A stretch of 64,000 bases of DNA from Micavibrio sp. GTDB lineage: Bacteria; Pseudomonadota; Alphaproteobacteria; Micavibrionales; UBA2020. Shown one piece after another: positions 45,965 to 54,960 of the stretch (within the stretch, counting starts at the first letter, position 1; the number at the start of each line of letters is the position of its first letter). The notes under the pieces were generated by a model, which was not told the DNA's origin, made no database searches, and saw only the letters and a program-made list of their open reading frames with translations. Location of the stretch: positions 124,001 through 188,000 of the forward strand of contig JAPWJZ010000007.1 of NCBI GenBank assembly GCA_028283745.1, written 5' to 3'. Both the position numbers and the translations under genes were made by a program.

Positions 45965-46459
45965 ATGTCCGACGCGAACCAGACCAACAATGAATCTCCG
46001 AAACAGCTTGGCAGCCTTGCTTCCTGGGGTCTGCTCGGTGGCACCGCCATTGCAGCACTTTACGTTCTTCCGGTCGTACTGCCGGTTATCGCAGCGCACC
46101 TGATCACCACGGCTGTTGTTGCCGCCGCTGCAGGCACCGCCGCTGTTGTCAAAAAAGACAAACTTGAAGGCGTGAAAAACTTCTTCACCAAAACCGCTTC
46201 GCTCTACAAGCAGGCTTTCACCACCGCCCGCGGCGACTGGAAAAAAGCACTCGGCTGGGGCCGCAACAAAGCTGCGGAGCGCGCTGCAGAAGCAACCGCA
46301 ACGCAACAGCAGGCACCCGCTAACGAAAACACCTCTAAACTTGCAGGCGCTGCCAGCAAGGCCGCCTTCAACGGCGCGAAAACCAAAGGCCCCGCAACCA
46401 CTGCAACGACACCGGAAGCAAAACCGGCGCCGCAGAAAGCCGCCGGCCCGAAACAGTAA
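45965..46459 (+). CDS. Unknown small membrane protein
   Basis: A 164-residue protein with hydrophobic segments in residues about 20-65 (GTAIAALYVLPVVLPVIAAH, VVAAAAGTAAVV), a basic helix (GVKNFFTKTASLYKQAF, WKKALGWGRNKAAERAAE) and a long Ala/Pro/Lys tail (EAKPAPQKAAGPKQ). It is probably anchored in the inner membrane with the tail in the cytoplasm. Strong codon bias suggests good expression. Family not recognised; it resembles its upstream neighbour in plan. Confidence 0.65.
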   Translation: MSDANQTNNESPKQLGSLASWGLLGGTAIAALYVLPVVLPVIAAHLITTAVVAAAAGTAAVVKKDKLEGVKNFFTKTASLYKQAFTTARGDWKKALGWGRNKAAERAAEATATQQQAPANENTSKLAGAASKAAFNGAKTKGPATTATTPEAKPAPQKAAGPKQ

Positions 46460-46474
46460 TTAATTCCTACCAAT

Positions 46475-46512
46475 AAAAAACCCCGCCATCGCAAGATGTC
46501 GGGGTTTTTTAT
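46475..46512. terminator. Bidirectional terminator between the membrane-protein gene and cysK
   Basis: Stem AAAAAACCCCG / CGGGGTTTTTT with a loop of about 14 bases. Runs of T follow the stem in both directions, so it can end the plus-strand gene and, from the other side, cysK. Confidence 0.85.
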
Positions 46513-46528
46513 TGTTCGTTTAGCAGCC

Positions 46529-47467
46529 TTAGCCTTCAAGGTCCTTGAAGGGTGGCAATGAAAGGTAACGCTCCGCCATGCTCGGCACAATCGTAACAAT
46601 CATCTTGCCTGCCATTTCAGGGCGCTGGCCTATTTTAAGCGCAGCATGAATGGCAGCGCCGGATGATACGCCGACCGGAATACCTTCCGTCTTCGCCACA
46701 TGGCGCATCATGGCATAGGCATCTTCACTGGAAACGGTGAAGATTTCATCAATCAATTGCGTATCCAGCACGCTCGGCACAAAACCCGCGCCTATGCCTT
46801 GAATTTTATGGGGGCCTGCGGGCTTGCCGGACAGAACCTGGCTTTCCGTCGGTTCAATGGCGACGGTTTTAAAGCCGGACTTGCGCTGCTTCAAGACTTG
46901 CGAAACGCCCGTCAGCGTGCCGCCGGTGCCAACGCCGGCTATCAGCATATCCGCCTTGCCGTCGGTATCGCGCCAGATTTCTTCTGCCGTGGTTTTGCGG
47001 TGAATTTCGGGGTTGGCGGGGTTGTCGAACTGCTGGGGCATAAAGCTGTTTTTGTATTCTTTCAACAATTCACCCGCGCGCGCGATGGCGCCGTTCATGC
47101 CTTTGTCGGCGGGCGTCAAAACAATTTCCGCGCCGAACAGTCGCAGCATCTTGCGGCGCTCGAACGACATGCTTTCCGGCATCGTCAGGATAAGGCGGTA
47201 ACCCTTGGCAGCGCAAATAAACGCAAGGCCGATGCCGGTGTTGCCGGATGTTGGCTCGATGATAACGGTGTCGGCTTTAATTTTTCCCGCCGCTTCCGCG
47301 GCTTCAATCAGGGAAATCGCGAGGCGGTCCTTGACGCTGGACAAGGGGTTGAAGAATTCAAGCTTCAAAACAATATCAGCCACCACATTATTTGCGGCGG
47401 TCAGCTTGGGGATGCGGACCAGCGGCGTGTTGCCAATGGTCTGCCAGATATGATCGTGAATATTCAT
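46529..47467 (-). CDS. cysK: Cysteine synthase (O-acetylserine sulfhydrylase)
   Basis: PLP enzyme that joins sulfide to O-acetylserine to give cysteine. The 312 residues show the PLP-lysine in [15 protein letters not shown] near residue 45, the substrate loop [13 protein letters not shown] near 72, the phosphate-binding loop [12 protein letters not shown] near 182 and the C-terminal [11 protein letters not shown]. The CysE-binding form CysK is more likely than CysM from the sequence, but this is not certain. The start overlaps the dut stop by one base (TAATG), so translation is coupled. Confidence 0.93.
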   Translation of the reverse strand: MNIHDHIWQTIGNTPLVRIPKLTAANNVVADIVLKLEFFNPLSSVKDRLAISLIEAAEAAGKIKADTVIIEPTSGNTGIGLAFICAAKGYRLILTMPESMSFERRKMLRLFGAEIVLTPADKGMNGAIARAGELLKEYKNSFMPQQFDNPANPEIHRKTTAEEIWRDTDGKADMLIAGVGTGGTLTGVSQVLKQRKSGFKTVAIEPTESQVLSGKPAGPHKIQGIGAGFVPSVLDTQLIDEIFTVSSEDAYAMMRHVAKTEGIPVGVSSGAAIHAALKIGQRPEMAGKMIVTIVPSMAERYLSLPPFKDLEG

Positions 47468-47937
47468 TATACGGCTTTCTTTGCGGCAACGCCGGTTGAA
47501 CCAAAACCGCCCGCACCGCGCGCGGTTTCATCCAGCTGGTCAACAATGTTCCAGCTGACGCGGGAATAGGCGGCAACAACCATTTGCGCCACGCGCATGC
47601 CGCGCTCCACCGTAAACGCTTCGGTGCCAAGGTTGGCGAGGATGACTTTAATTTCGCCGCGGTAATCGGCATCGATCGTGCCGGGGGAATTCAGCACCGT
47701 CACGCCATTCTTGAAGGCAAGGCCGGAGCGGGGGCGGATTTGCGCCTCGAACCCTTCCGGCAGGGCGATGGCAAGGCCGGTGGCAATCAGCGTGCGCTCG
47801 CCAGGTTGCAACGTGACGGGTGCGTCAATGGCGGCTTCAAGGTCAACACCGGCCGACAGTTCGGTTGCGTATTTCGGCATGTTGAGGCCGGAAAAATTCG
47901 GCAATTGGGTAATCGCGACGGCGACGGCTTTTGACAT
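47467..47937 (-). CDS. dut: Deoxyuridine 5'-triphosphate nucleotidohydrolase
   Basis: Hydrolyses dUTP to dUMP, keeping uracil out of DNA and feeding dTMP synthesis. The 156 residues form the trimeric dUTPase with all five motifs: [35 protein letters not shown] (catalytic Asp), [11 protein letters not shown], and the C-terminal P-loop-like [10 protein letters not shown]. Length and motifs are standard. It is first in a two-gene coupled unit with cysK. Confidence 0.96.
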   Translation of the reverse strand: MSKAVAVAITQLPNFSGLNMPKYATELSAGVDLEAAIDAPVTLQPGERTLIATGLAIALPEGFEAQIRPRSGLAFKNGVTVLNSPGTIDADYRGEIKVILANLGTEAFTVERGMRVAQMVVAAYSRVSWNIVDQLDETARGAGGFGSTGVAAKKAV

Positions 47938-48042
47938 TTCGGGGGATTCTCCGGTTCGGGTGGAAACTACCCAAATTTAACTGCCAAAACCGGTAACTTC
48001 AAGCCGTGATAAACGCCGAAAAGCGAAAGAAAATAAGGGGAA

Positions 48043-48702
48043 TCAGTTAAAACTGCGGGCTGGCGTGCTGTTGTTCGCGGGGGTGAGGGCCTGCAGCACT
48101 TCGCTCGATTGCGTGAACTGGATGCCTTTTTCCTTCATCTCCTGAATGCAGCCGTCGGTATAGCGGTCATCGTTGTTTTTATCGTTACCGACCAGGTCGC
48201 GCAGCAGCGTCACCTGAAAGCCGTTGCTGCGTGCATCCAGTACGGTTGAATAAACGCAGGCATTGAGGTTGAAGCCGCAGGTGAGCAGCTTGCGGTGCCC
48301 TGCCTTTTGCAGCAGCGTCTCGATATTGCTGCCTCTAAAGGCGGAATCGCGGTTTTTAGCGACCAGCACGTCGCTTTTCTCCGGCTTTACTTCATAGAAA
48401 TCGATGTCTTTGATTTTCTTTTCGCCGTGCGAGAAATAGACCATATAAACGGGAATGCCTGCCTTGCGGAATTCCGGCACCAGCGAGCCGATGCGGCGCG
48501 ATACTTCAGCCGTTTGCTGGTTGCCGCGGCGGCCTGTCGGGTCGCAGAATTCTTTTTGCACGTCGATGACGAGGAGGGCGATGTTGCTGGAACTTGCCAG
48601 TTCAATATCATCAGGTTCTGGCGAATAATGCAGGTCTGTCTGTGCCAGCAGGGTGGGCGATAAAAATTCGGCGACTTTCTTGAGTTGCTGAATTAGGCTC
48701 AT
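48043..48702 (-). CDS. Isochorismatase-family cysteine hydrolase
   Basis: A 219-residue cytoplasmic hydrolase with the triad of the family: Asp in ALLVIDVQKEFCDP near residue 45, Lys in DVLVAKNRDSAF near 128, and Cys in CGFNLNACVYSTVLDA near 157. Relatives include nicotinamidase, N-carbamoylsarcosine amidase and phenazine or isochorismate hydrolases; which one cannot be told here. The N-terminus has a 30-residue extension before the core. The start is ATG 48702, since AGGGA is 9 bases away but touches the ATG at 48711. A good promoter lies just upstream. Confidence 0.85.
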   Translation of the reverse strand: MSLIQQLKKVAEFLSPTLLAQTDLHYSPEPDDIELASSSNIALLVIDVQKEFCDPTGRRGNQQTAEVSRRIGSLVPEFRKAGIPVYMVYFSHGEKKIKDIDFYEVKPEKSDVLVAKNRDSAFRGSNIETLLQKAGHRKLLTCGFNLNACVYSTVLDARSNGFQVTLLRDLVGNDKNNDDRYTDGCIQEMKEKGIQFTQSSEVLQALTPANNSTPARSFN

Positions 48703-48735
48703 CCGGCGCATTCCCTTGCTGCTAAAAGATGGTAG

Positions 48736-48764
48736 ATTATATACCTATATTTACCATAAGTAAA
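48736..48764 (-). promoter_or_regulatory. Sigma-70 promoter of the cysteine hydrolase gene
   Basis: On the minus strand: TTTACT (48764-48759), 17-base spacer, TATAAT (48741-48736), a full consensus -10. It predicts a leader of about 25 bases before the start codon. Confidence 0.6.
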
Positions 48765-48812
48765 GAAGCAAGACGTGGGAATGCCGCAATCAAAGGGCCA
48801 AAGCCCTGAAAC

Positions 48813-49589
48813 TTATAGTTTTGTGCCGATGTGAATGGCCGCAATGCCGCCGGAGAGGTCGATGATTTTAACGCCCTCAAACCCGGCATCTTCCATGCGT
48901 TCGCCCAGTTCGGACTGTTTGGGGAACTGGCGAATGCTTTCGACAAGGTACTGGTAGCTGTCACGGTCTTTTGCCACCAGCTCGCCAATTTTGGGGATGA
49001 CGCTGAAGGAATAGGCATCATAAATTTTGCGCAGCGCGTCGTTCTTCACGTGGCTGAATTCAAGGCAGAAGAACTGACCGCCGGGTTTCAGCACACGGAA
49101 GGCTTCCGCCAGCGCGTTGTCAATGCGGGTCACGTTGCGAAGGCCGAAGGCGATGGAATAGAGGCCAAAGCGGTCATCCTCGAACGGCAATTCTTCGGCG
49201 TTGCCGTCAATCCATTCGAAACCCTTTAAATAGCCGCGGTCAATGGCGCGGGACTTGCCGACTTTCAGCATTTCACGGTTGAGGTCGAAAACGGTAATGT
49301 CGGCTTTTGTGCCTGCTTTTGCGCGGTAACGGAAGGCAATGTCGCCCGTGCCGCCTGCAACATCCAACAGCGATTTATTGGCGCGGGGGTGCATGAGGCC
49401 GACGAAGCGGTTCTTCCACAAACGGTGAATGCCACCGGACATCAAGTCATTCATGATGTCGTAATTGCTGGCGACCGAGTCAAACACGTTGATGACGCGC
49501 TTGGTTTTTTCCTCGGGCTTTACCTTGGCATAGCCGAACCATTCGGATTCTTTGTTCGCGTCTTTCATTGTGGCACCCGTTTCTTTCAT
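48813..49589 (-). CDS. ubiE: Ubiquinone/menaquinone biosynthesis C-methyltransferase
   Basis: SAM-dependent C-methylation in quinone synthesis. The 258 residues have the UbiE signature YDIMNDLMSGGIHRLWKNRF near residue 45, SAM motif I LLDVAGGTGDIAFRYR near 68, GNAEELPFEDDRFGLYSIAF near 130 and RVLKPGGQFFCLEFSHV near 165. The start is taken at 49589, just after the murJ stop; an in-frame ATG at 49568 is also possible, and longer readings run into murJ. Alphaproteobacteria normally use ubiquinone, so the ubiquinone step is likely. Confidence 0.95.
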   Translation of the reverse strand: MKETGATMKDANKESEWFGYAKVKPEEKTKRVINVFDSVASNYDIMNDLMSGGIHRLWKNRFVGLMHPRANKSLLDVAGGTGDIAFRYRAKAGTKADITVFDLNREMLKVGKSRAIDRGYLKGFEWIDGNAEELPFEDDRFGLYSIAFGLRNVTRIDNALAEAFRVLKPGGQFFCLEFSHVKNDALRKIYDAYSFSVIPKIGELVAKDRDSYQYLVESIRQFPKQSELGERMEDAGFEGVKIIDLSGGIAAIHIGTKL

Positions 49590-49591
49590 TT

Positions 49592-51166
49592 TTAAACCGC
49601 CAACCCTGTCAGGCGACGCATAATTTTTCGACAGTATTGCCGTAAGCCTTCTTCCCCGAACAGGAAGACGGCGGGCAGGGCGATAATACCAAAGGCCGCG
49701 CCCGCAAGGCACAAATCGCCAAGGGCGATGTATTTATGCTGCCAGCCGTCCATCGGCGCAATCATTTCCCGCAGCCAGATCGCCGTTTTCGCGGCAACAA
49801 TGGCTGGAATGGCAATGCCAAGGGTTTTAATGAATACGTTCAGCAGCGGTTTCAGCTCCGGCGCTTTGTGCAGGTGATAGGCAAAAGCCAGCGTTGCCAC
49901 CGCGTTCAGCGTCATGCCGATCGCGCCGGCCAGCGCAAGCCCGTCCACCCCTTGGGTATGGGCAAGGAACATATAAAGCGGAATAACAGCAACAGATAAA
50001 ACAGTGCCCAGCACCATGGGCCGCCACGTATCACCACGGGCATAAAACCCGCGAATGGAAATTTGCTGCAATATCCAGCCCGGAATGGCGAAGGCGAAAA
50101 TGGCGGTAAGGGCGCTGACGACAAAGCTGTCATCCCGCGTGAAAGCGCCGTGTTCGTAAACCAGGCCGACGATGGGCCGCGCCGCCGCAAAAAACGCCGC
50201 GCCCGCAAGGACAGATAGCGCAAGGCCGGTTTTCAGCGTTTGCAGCAGGGTTTTGTTCAGTTCATCAACTTTATCTTCCGCCCAAAGCTTGGCAAGCGTC
50301 GGCAGTGCTGCGGCGCCCACGGCCTGGCCAATCACGGCAATCGGCACCTGCATCAGCCGCCGCGCATAAGAAATATGCGCAACAGATCCCGTCGTCAGCA
50401 TCGCGCCGAACCAGCGTCCATACCATTCATCCAGCGTCAAAAGCGTCTGGCCGAACATCAGCGGCGCGGCCATGGCAAGATAAACGACAAAATCACGCTC
50501 CCGCGGGCGTACGCGCAGGCGAATGGGAATATGCCGGAAACTGAACAAAATTGGCATCAAGAAAGGCCCCAGCACGCTGCCGGCCAGCGTGCCAATGGCA
50601 AAACCCGCAATGCCGAAGAACGGATACAGGAAGTATCCACCAAGAATGGTGCAGGTGTTATAAATCAGCGGCGCCAGCGCGGCGGCGTGGAAGTTTTTAT
50701 GCGCCAGCAGCACCGCCTGCAAAATACCGCCGGTAATAAAGAAAATTTGTGCAGGCAATACAATGCGCGTGAGCCAGACGGTCAGCGCCACCGTGTCATT
50801 ATCAAACTTCGGAAACTGGAAGCGCACCAGCGCCTCTGCATTCACCCACAACAGCGCAGTCATAATGACGACGATAAGCCCAAGCGTGCCAAGCACGTTG
50901 GCCATCAAGTCATGCGCCGCTTTTTCGCCGTTTTTGGCTAGCACGCGGTTATAAAGCGGGATAAAGGCGATAGACAGCGCGCCGCCCGCCAGAAAGTAAT
51001 TAAGCAGGTCTGGAATTTGAAAAGCCGCGTAAAATGCATCTGTCGTGGCGCTGGCGCCAAATTTGTAGGCCAACAGCATTTCACGCAAATAACCAAGAAT
51101 GCGCGACAGCAGAATGCTGGAAGCGAGCAGCAGGGCGGCAGTTGTGATATTTTCAGTTTTTTTCAT
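49592..51166 (-). CDS. murJ: Lipid II flippase
   Basis: Moves lipid II across the inner membrane for peptidoglycan synthesis. The 524 residues form about 14 membrane segments of the MOP exporter fold. MviN landmarks are SRILGYLREMLLAYKFGASA (with the essential Arg) near residue 20, FQIPDLLNYFLAGGALSIAF near 48, and RRLMQVPIAVIGQAVGAAAL near 265. It is co-directional with ubiE, 2 bases apart, and probably shares its transcript. Confidence 0.95.
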   Translation of the reverse strand: MKKTENITTAALLLASSILLSRILGYLREMLLAYKFGASATTDAFYAAFQIPDLLNYFLAGGALSIAFIPLYNRVLAKNGEKAAHDLMANVLGTLGLIVVIMTALLWVNAEALVRFQFPKFDNDTVALTVWLTRIVLPAQIFFITGGILQAVLLAHKNFHAAALAPLIYNTCTILGGYFLYPFFGIAGFAIGTLAGSVLGPFLMPILFSFRHIPIRLRVRPRERDFVVYLAMAAPLMFGQTLLTLDEWYGRWFGAMLTTGSVAHISYARRLMQVPIAVIGQAVGAAALPTLAKLWAEDKVDELNKTLLQTLKTGLALSVLAGAAFFAAARPIVGLVYEHGAFTRDDSFVVSALTAIFAFAIPGWILQQISIRGFYARGDTWRPMVLGTVLSVAVIPLYMFLAHTQGVDGLALAGAIGMTLNAVATLAFAYHLHKAPELKPLLNVFIKTLGIAIPAIVAAKTAIWLREMIAPMDGWQHKYIALGDLCLAGAAFGIIALPAVFLFGEEGLRQYCRKIMRRLTGLAV

Positions 51167-51329
51167 AATTTAATACAATGCGGCCTTCAGCGCCTCTGGT
51201 TTGCCATGATACAGAAAACGGATACGAAAAACAGTCTTTTACTCCCGTAAAGAGCTATTCCCAAACGACAAAAAACACGGCACAATCAAGGGCGTGCCGC
51301 GGCTTCGCGGAGCTTAAAGGAGTTTTGGA

Positions 51330-52025
51330 ATGCGTCAGATTCTTGCTTTTGCCGTTTTTGCAGTTTTGCTGGCGGCTTTTGCGTCCACCGCCAGGGCGGA
51401 TACCTTTGTCTGGAAGGATGATGTGAACGATTACACCATCTCTTTCCCTGACGTTTGGCGCGTGCAGACGGATGATGATGTCTTTACCCGCCTGCGCATC
51501 GCCGGCCCCCTTGCCGAAGATAAGGCGACCTGCCGCATGCAGGTCCACCATGATGGCCGCCTGACCATCTACCCGAAAAACCTGCTGGATAAAGCCGTTA
51601 GCGAAACGCTGACGCGCGATTTCTGGGAGAAGGAAATCAGCCAGTTCGACAGCGCCAAGATCATCGACTTCTATGACCCCGCCAGCCTCGGCGCGAAGGG
51701 TGACGCAACCGCCGTCAACATCACCTTCAAGCAAGACACCGGCAACGGCCTTGAAAACATGCGCGGCGTCATGATCGGCAGCCTCTACGGCCCGAACCGC
51801 TACGAAATGACCTGCGCGTCGAAGCTGGAAATGTATGACCGCTACGCCAGCCTGTTCCTCAGCATTATTGACTCGGTCGACATGGAATCGAAATACCATC
51901 CGTTCCCGACCGGTTACTACCGCAGCTTCCTGATGGACGAAAAGCTTGTCCTGCCGCGCACCAAGCCCGGCACGACCGACGAGCATGCCGGAAAAATGTT
52001 CTGGTGGGATAACTACCATCACTAA
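51330..52025 (+). CDS. Unknown secreted protein
   Basis: A 231-residue protein with a classic signal peptide (RQILAFAVFAVLLAAFASTA, cleavage after ARA near residue 23). The mature part begins WKDDVNDYTISFPDVWRVQT, a pattern seen in small periplasmic proteins with a PsbP/DUF1795-like fold, and has only two Cys (CRMQ and CASK), possibly one disulfide. Family assignment is uncertain. Its coding end overlaps the next start by 41 bases, and a terminator-like hairpin follows its stop inside that next gene. Confidence 0.65.
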   Translation: MRQILAFAVFAVLLAAFASTARADTFVWKDDVNDYTISFPDVWRVQTDDDVFTRLRIAGPLAEDKATCRMQVHHDGRLTIYPKNLLDKAVSETLTRDFWEKEISQFDSAKIIDFYDPASLGAKGDATAVNITFKQDTGNGLENMRGVMIGSLYGPNRYEMTCASKLEMYDRYASLFLSIIDSVDMESKYHPFPTGYYRSFLMDEKLVLPRTKPGTTDEHAGKMFWWDNYHH

Positions 52026-52821
52026 GAACACGGCAGATTACTGTTTTGAAACGGTCCGGAAACATGATCCGGACCGTTTTATTTTAACGCTGCTGGCGCC
52101 GGCCTCTGCGCGCGCTGCGTTGCTCGCGCTCTATGCCTTCAACTACGAAATTGCCAAAACGCGCGAGGTTGTGACCGAAACACAGCTTGGCCTTATCCGC
52201 CTGCAGTGGTGGCGGGATGCGCTGGCGGGCGTGTATGACGGCAAGCCACCGCTGAAGCACCAGGTGCTGGAGCCTTTGGCCGCCGCGATTACCCAATACA
52301 AATTGCCGCGTGATTTGTTCGATGCGCTTATTTACGGCCGCGAATTTGACCTTGAAGACCGCTTGCCCGCAACGCTGCCGGGCATGGTGAATTACGCCGA
52401 TTATACCTCGACCCCGCTGCTGCGGCTTTCGACGCTGATAACGGGCGAAAAGACGGAAGAGGGTGCTGTGCAGCGTATTGGCACCGCCTATGCGCTGGCG
52501 GGCCTGCTGCGCGCCGCGCCCGCGCACCTTGTGCAACGCCGCTGCTACCTGCCGGAAGACCTGCTGCACAAACAGCAAACGGAGCAATACGCGTTGTATG
52601 AAGGCAAAGACCTCGACAAGCTGAAGCCCGTCACGCTGGCCGTTGCCGCTATTGCGAAAGAAAAGCTGGCGGGCTTGCCGCCGCAAAAAGGCCTTATGCG
52701 CATTTACGCCAAAATGGCGGCGATGTACCTTGATGAAATCATCCGCGCGGGCGGCAATGTATACGCCCTGCGGCCGCCACCATTTATGGCTCTGCGCCTG
52801 TGGTGGAAAAACCTGTTTTAA
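51985..52821 (+). CDS. NDUFAF6-like protein (squalene/phytoene-synthase fold)
   Basis: A 278-residue protein with the squalene/phytoene synthase fold. YCFETVRKHDPDRF, LYAFNYEIAKTREVVTE, LGLIRLQWWRDAL and MVNYADYTSTPLLRLSTLI match the NDUFAF6 group, which in mitochondria helps assemble complex I. Both Asp-rich motifs that bind prenyl diphosphate in real synthases are missing (NYEIAKTRE and RRCYLPEDLL stand at those places), so catalysis of squalene formation is unlikely. ATG 51985 is the only good in-frame start, inside the end of the upstream gene. Codons 22-32 form a terminator-like hairpin. Confidence 0.78.
   Translation: MPEKCSGGITTITKNTADYCFETVRKHDPDRFILTLLAPASARAALLALYAFNYEIAKTREVVTETQLGLIRLQWWRDALAGVYDGKPPLKHQVLEPLAAAITQYKLPRDLFDALIYGREFDLEDRLPATLPGMVNYADYTSTPLLRLSTLITGEKTEEGAVQRIGTAYALAGLLRAAPAHLVQRRCYLPEDLLHKQQTEQYALYEGKDLDKLKPVTLAVAAIAKEKLAGLPPQKGLMRIYAKMAAMYLDEIIRAGGNVYALRPPPFMALRLWWKNLF
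52050..52083 (+). terminator. Terminator-like hairpin inside the start of the NDUFAF6-like gene
   Basis: AACGGTCCGGA and TCCGGACCGTT are perfect 11-base arms with a 7-base loop, followed by TTATTTTA. It begins 25 bases after the stop of the secreted-protein gene, where a terminator would be expected, yet lies within conserved codons of the next gene. The weak T-run makes full termination uncertain; it may attenuate. Confidence 0.6.
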
Positions 52822-52827
52822 AAACCC

Positions 52828-54192
52828 TTACGCCGCGTCTTTTTGCTGCGTATCCAGCCACTGGCCAAAATCGGTAAGGGCGCGGTCGGACAGTGCTTTC
52901 TTGCGCTCCCGCCCGTGCGCTTTTTCATCTGCCGCCAGCGGGGGGAACAGGCCGAAGTTGACGTTCATGGGCTGGAAGGTATCGGCATTGGCGCCGGTGG
53001 TAATGTGGTTCAGCAGCGCGCCCATGGCCGTGGTGAACGGCGGCGGCGCAATACTTTGGCCAAGTATTTCCGCGGCAGCAAAGCGGCCCGCCATTAAACC
53101 GACGGCAGCGCTTTCAACGTAACCTTCACAGCCGGTAATCTGCCCCGCAAAGCGCAGACGCGGCTGTGCCTTCAGGCGTAGCACGCCATCCAGCAATTTG
53201 GGGCTGTTTATGAAAGTATTGCGGTGAATGCCGCCAAGCCGCGCGAATTCCGCATTTTCAAGGCCGGGGATCATTTTGAAGATGCGCGTTTGCTCGGCAT
53301 ATTTCAGCTTTGTCTGGAAACCGACGATGTTGTAAAGCGTGCCCAGCGCATTGTCCTGCCGCAGCTGGACAACGGCCCAGGGCCGCGGGAATGTTGTGGC
53401 GTTCGGGTTGATAAGGCCGATGGATTTCATGGGGCCAAAGCGCAAGGTATCGCGCCCGCGTTCCGCCATTACTTCAATCGGCAGGCAACCTTCAAAGTAG
53501 GGCGTGTTTTTTTCCCATTCCTTGAATTCGGTTTTTTCGCCGGCGCACAGCGCCTCGATGAAGGCGTAATATTCGTCCTTCTCCATGGGGCAGTTGATGT
53601 AATCCTTGCCAGTGCCGCCGGGACCGGGCTTGTCGTAGCGCGACTGGAACCATGCGCGGTTCATGTCGATTGAATCGCGGAAGACGATAGGCGCAATGGC
53701 ATCGAAGAAGGCAAGGCTGTCTTCGTTCGTCAGCTCCAGCACGGCTTTCGACAGCGCGGGGGTGGTGAGCGGACCGGTTGCGACAATCACGCTGTCCCAT
53801 TCCGCGGGCGGCAGTCCGTCAACCTCGCCGCGTTCGACGGTGATGAGCGGATGGGCTTTTAAAATGGCGGTAACTTCCTGCGAAAACAAATCGCGGTCAA
53901 CAGCAAGGGCGGACCCCGCCGGAACCTTGTGCTTGTCGCCCGCCGCCATGATGATGGAATTGGCGCGGCGCATTTCTTCGTGCAGCAGGCCAACGGCGTT
54001 ATATTCCGCATCATCGGAGCGGAAGGAGTTGGAGCAGACAAGCTCGGCAAAACCTTCGGTGCTATGCGCCTCTGTCATGCGCACGGGGCGCATTTCATGA
54101 AGAACCACGGGTACGCCGCTGTTGGCAACCTGCCACGCTGCTTCCGAACCAGCCATGCCGGCGCCAATAATATGTACTGCTTTTTGTTTCAT
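52828..54192 (-). CDS. trmFO: Folate/FAD-dependent tRNA (uracil-54-C5-)-methyltransferase
   Basis: Methylates U54 in the tRNA T-loop using methylenetetrahydrofolate and FADH2, instead of the SAM-dependent TrmA. The 454 residues begin with the FAD-binding [20 protein letters not shown], then [20 protein letters not shown] with NSFRSDD (the active-site Cys region). Other landmarks are [39 protein letters not shown] and [20 protein letters not shown]. Length and motifs are typical. It converges with the NDUFAF6-like gene after 6 bases. Confidence 0.96.
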   Translation of the reverse strand: MKQKAVHIIGAGMAGSEAAWQVANSGVPVVLHEMRPVRMTEAHSTEGFAELVCSNSFRSDDAEYNAVGLLHEEMRRANSIIMAAGDKHKVPAGSALAVDRDLFSQEVTAILKAHPLITVERGEVDGLPPAEWDSVIVATGPLTTPALSKAVLELTNEDSLAFFDAIAPIVFRDSIDMNRAWFQSRYDKPGPGGTGKDYINCPMEKDEYYAFIEALCAGEKTEFKEWEKNTPYFEGCLPIEVMAERGRDTLRFGPMKSIGLINPNATTFPRPWAVVQLRQDNALGTLYNIVGFQTKLKYAEQTRIFKMIPGLENAEFARLGGIHRNTFINSPKLLDGVLRLKAQPRLRFAGQITGCEGYVESAAVGLMAGRFAAAEILGQSIAPPPFTTAMGALLNHITTGANADTFQPMNVNFGLFPPLAADEKAHGRERKKALSDRALTDFGQWLDTQQKDAA

Positions 54193-54258
54193 GGCGGCAA
54201 CGTAGCACGGCCCCGAGACAATTTCAATAATGTTAGGAAACGCCGCAAAAACAGGCCT

Positions 54259-54960
54259 TTACGGCTGCGTCAGCACTTGTTGCAGGGGTGGGAATTCACC
54301 GGGGCAGAGGGAAGATTCATGCTTGTAATTTTCGACCGTGTCAATCAACCCCTGTCGTTTGCGGCGTGCATCACGCAGCTTTTCGGCCATGGGGCGCAGG
54401 GCGAGGCCTACTTCTTTGGACATGCTCTGCATTTGCGTTTTTAATTCGCCATTCGGGTACGGGCCCTGCATGCCAAGATTGCGCAGGTACAACAGCAGCT
54501 CCATTTTCAGCTTCGGAATATATTCCTTGATGGCGCGAAGGTCGGTCGCCACATGGCGCTCCTCATGCAAGCGCGTGACCTTCAGGCGGCAGGATTGGCC
54601 CTTGGCTTCGCTGGCAATGAAAATGGTCGGCTTGAAAGCGATGGTATACGTTACCTTGCTCAGGAAAATGCACATATTGCTGCCGTCGCTGACGGTATTA
54701 AACTCAAGATCATAACTGTCATCAATCGGGCCCTCCATCAACCCTTCCACATGCCAGCGGCTGTCGGTGGCGATAGTTGAATCGATATTGCCAGCCATGG
54801 CTTTTGTCAGCGCGGCGGATGGAGCATCGGTAATGTAAACCGGTTTTTGCGGCGCGAAGAGGAAGTCAACATGCGGCGCTGTATCCGGCAGCGGGCAAAC
54901 TGTCAGCTGCGCCAGAATAAAGGCCTTGGAAAGAAACGGTGGCAGGGCTGAAAAAGGCAT
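54259..54960 (-). CDS. Secreted HExxH-motif protein, copy 3
   Basis: Third of three tandem paralogues, 233 residues. An N-terminal hydrophobic segment (LPPFLSKAFILAQLTVCPLP) probably directs export. The putative zinc site is in TRLHEERHVATDLRAI (HExxH), about residue 130. Conserved with the other two copies are four Cys (TVCP, MCIF, SCRL, LCPG), DSTIATD near residue 60, and the end RRKRQGLIDTVENY then LCPGEFP. TAATG joins it to copy 2. It differs most from the others, with a longer C-terminal tail. No known peptidase family is certain. Confidence 0.75.
   Translation of the reverse strand: MPFSALPPFLSKAFILAQLTVCPLPDTAPHVDFLFAPQKPVYITDAPSAALTKAMAGNIDSTIATDSRWHVEGLMEGPIDDSYDLEFNTVSDGSNMCIFLSKVTYTIAFKPTIFIASEAKGQSCRLKVTRLHEERHVATDLRAIKEYIPKLKMELLLYLRNLGMQGPYPNGELKTQMQSMSKEVGLALRPMAEKLRDARRKRQGLIDTVENYKHESSLCPGEFPPLQQVLTQP

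Noticed and set aside
51985..52821. Calling the gene a squalene or phytoene synthase
   Set aside because: Both Asp-rich diphosphate-binding motifs are missing and the N-terminus matches the NDUFAF6 group.
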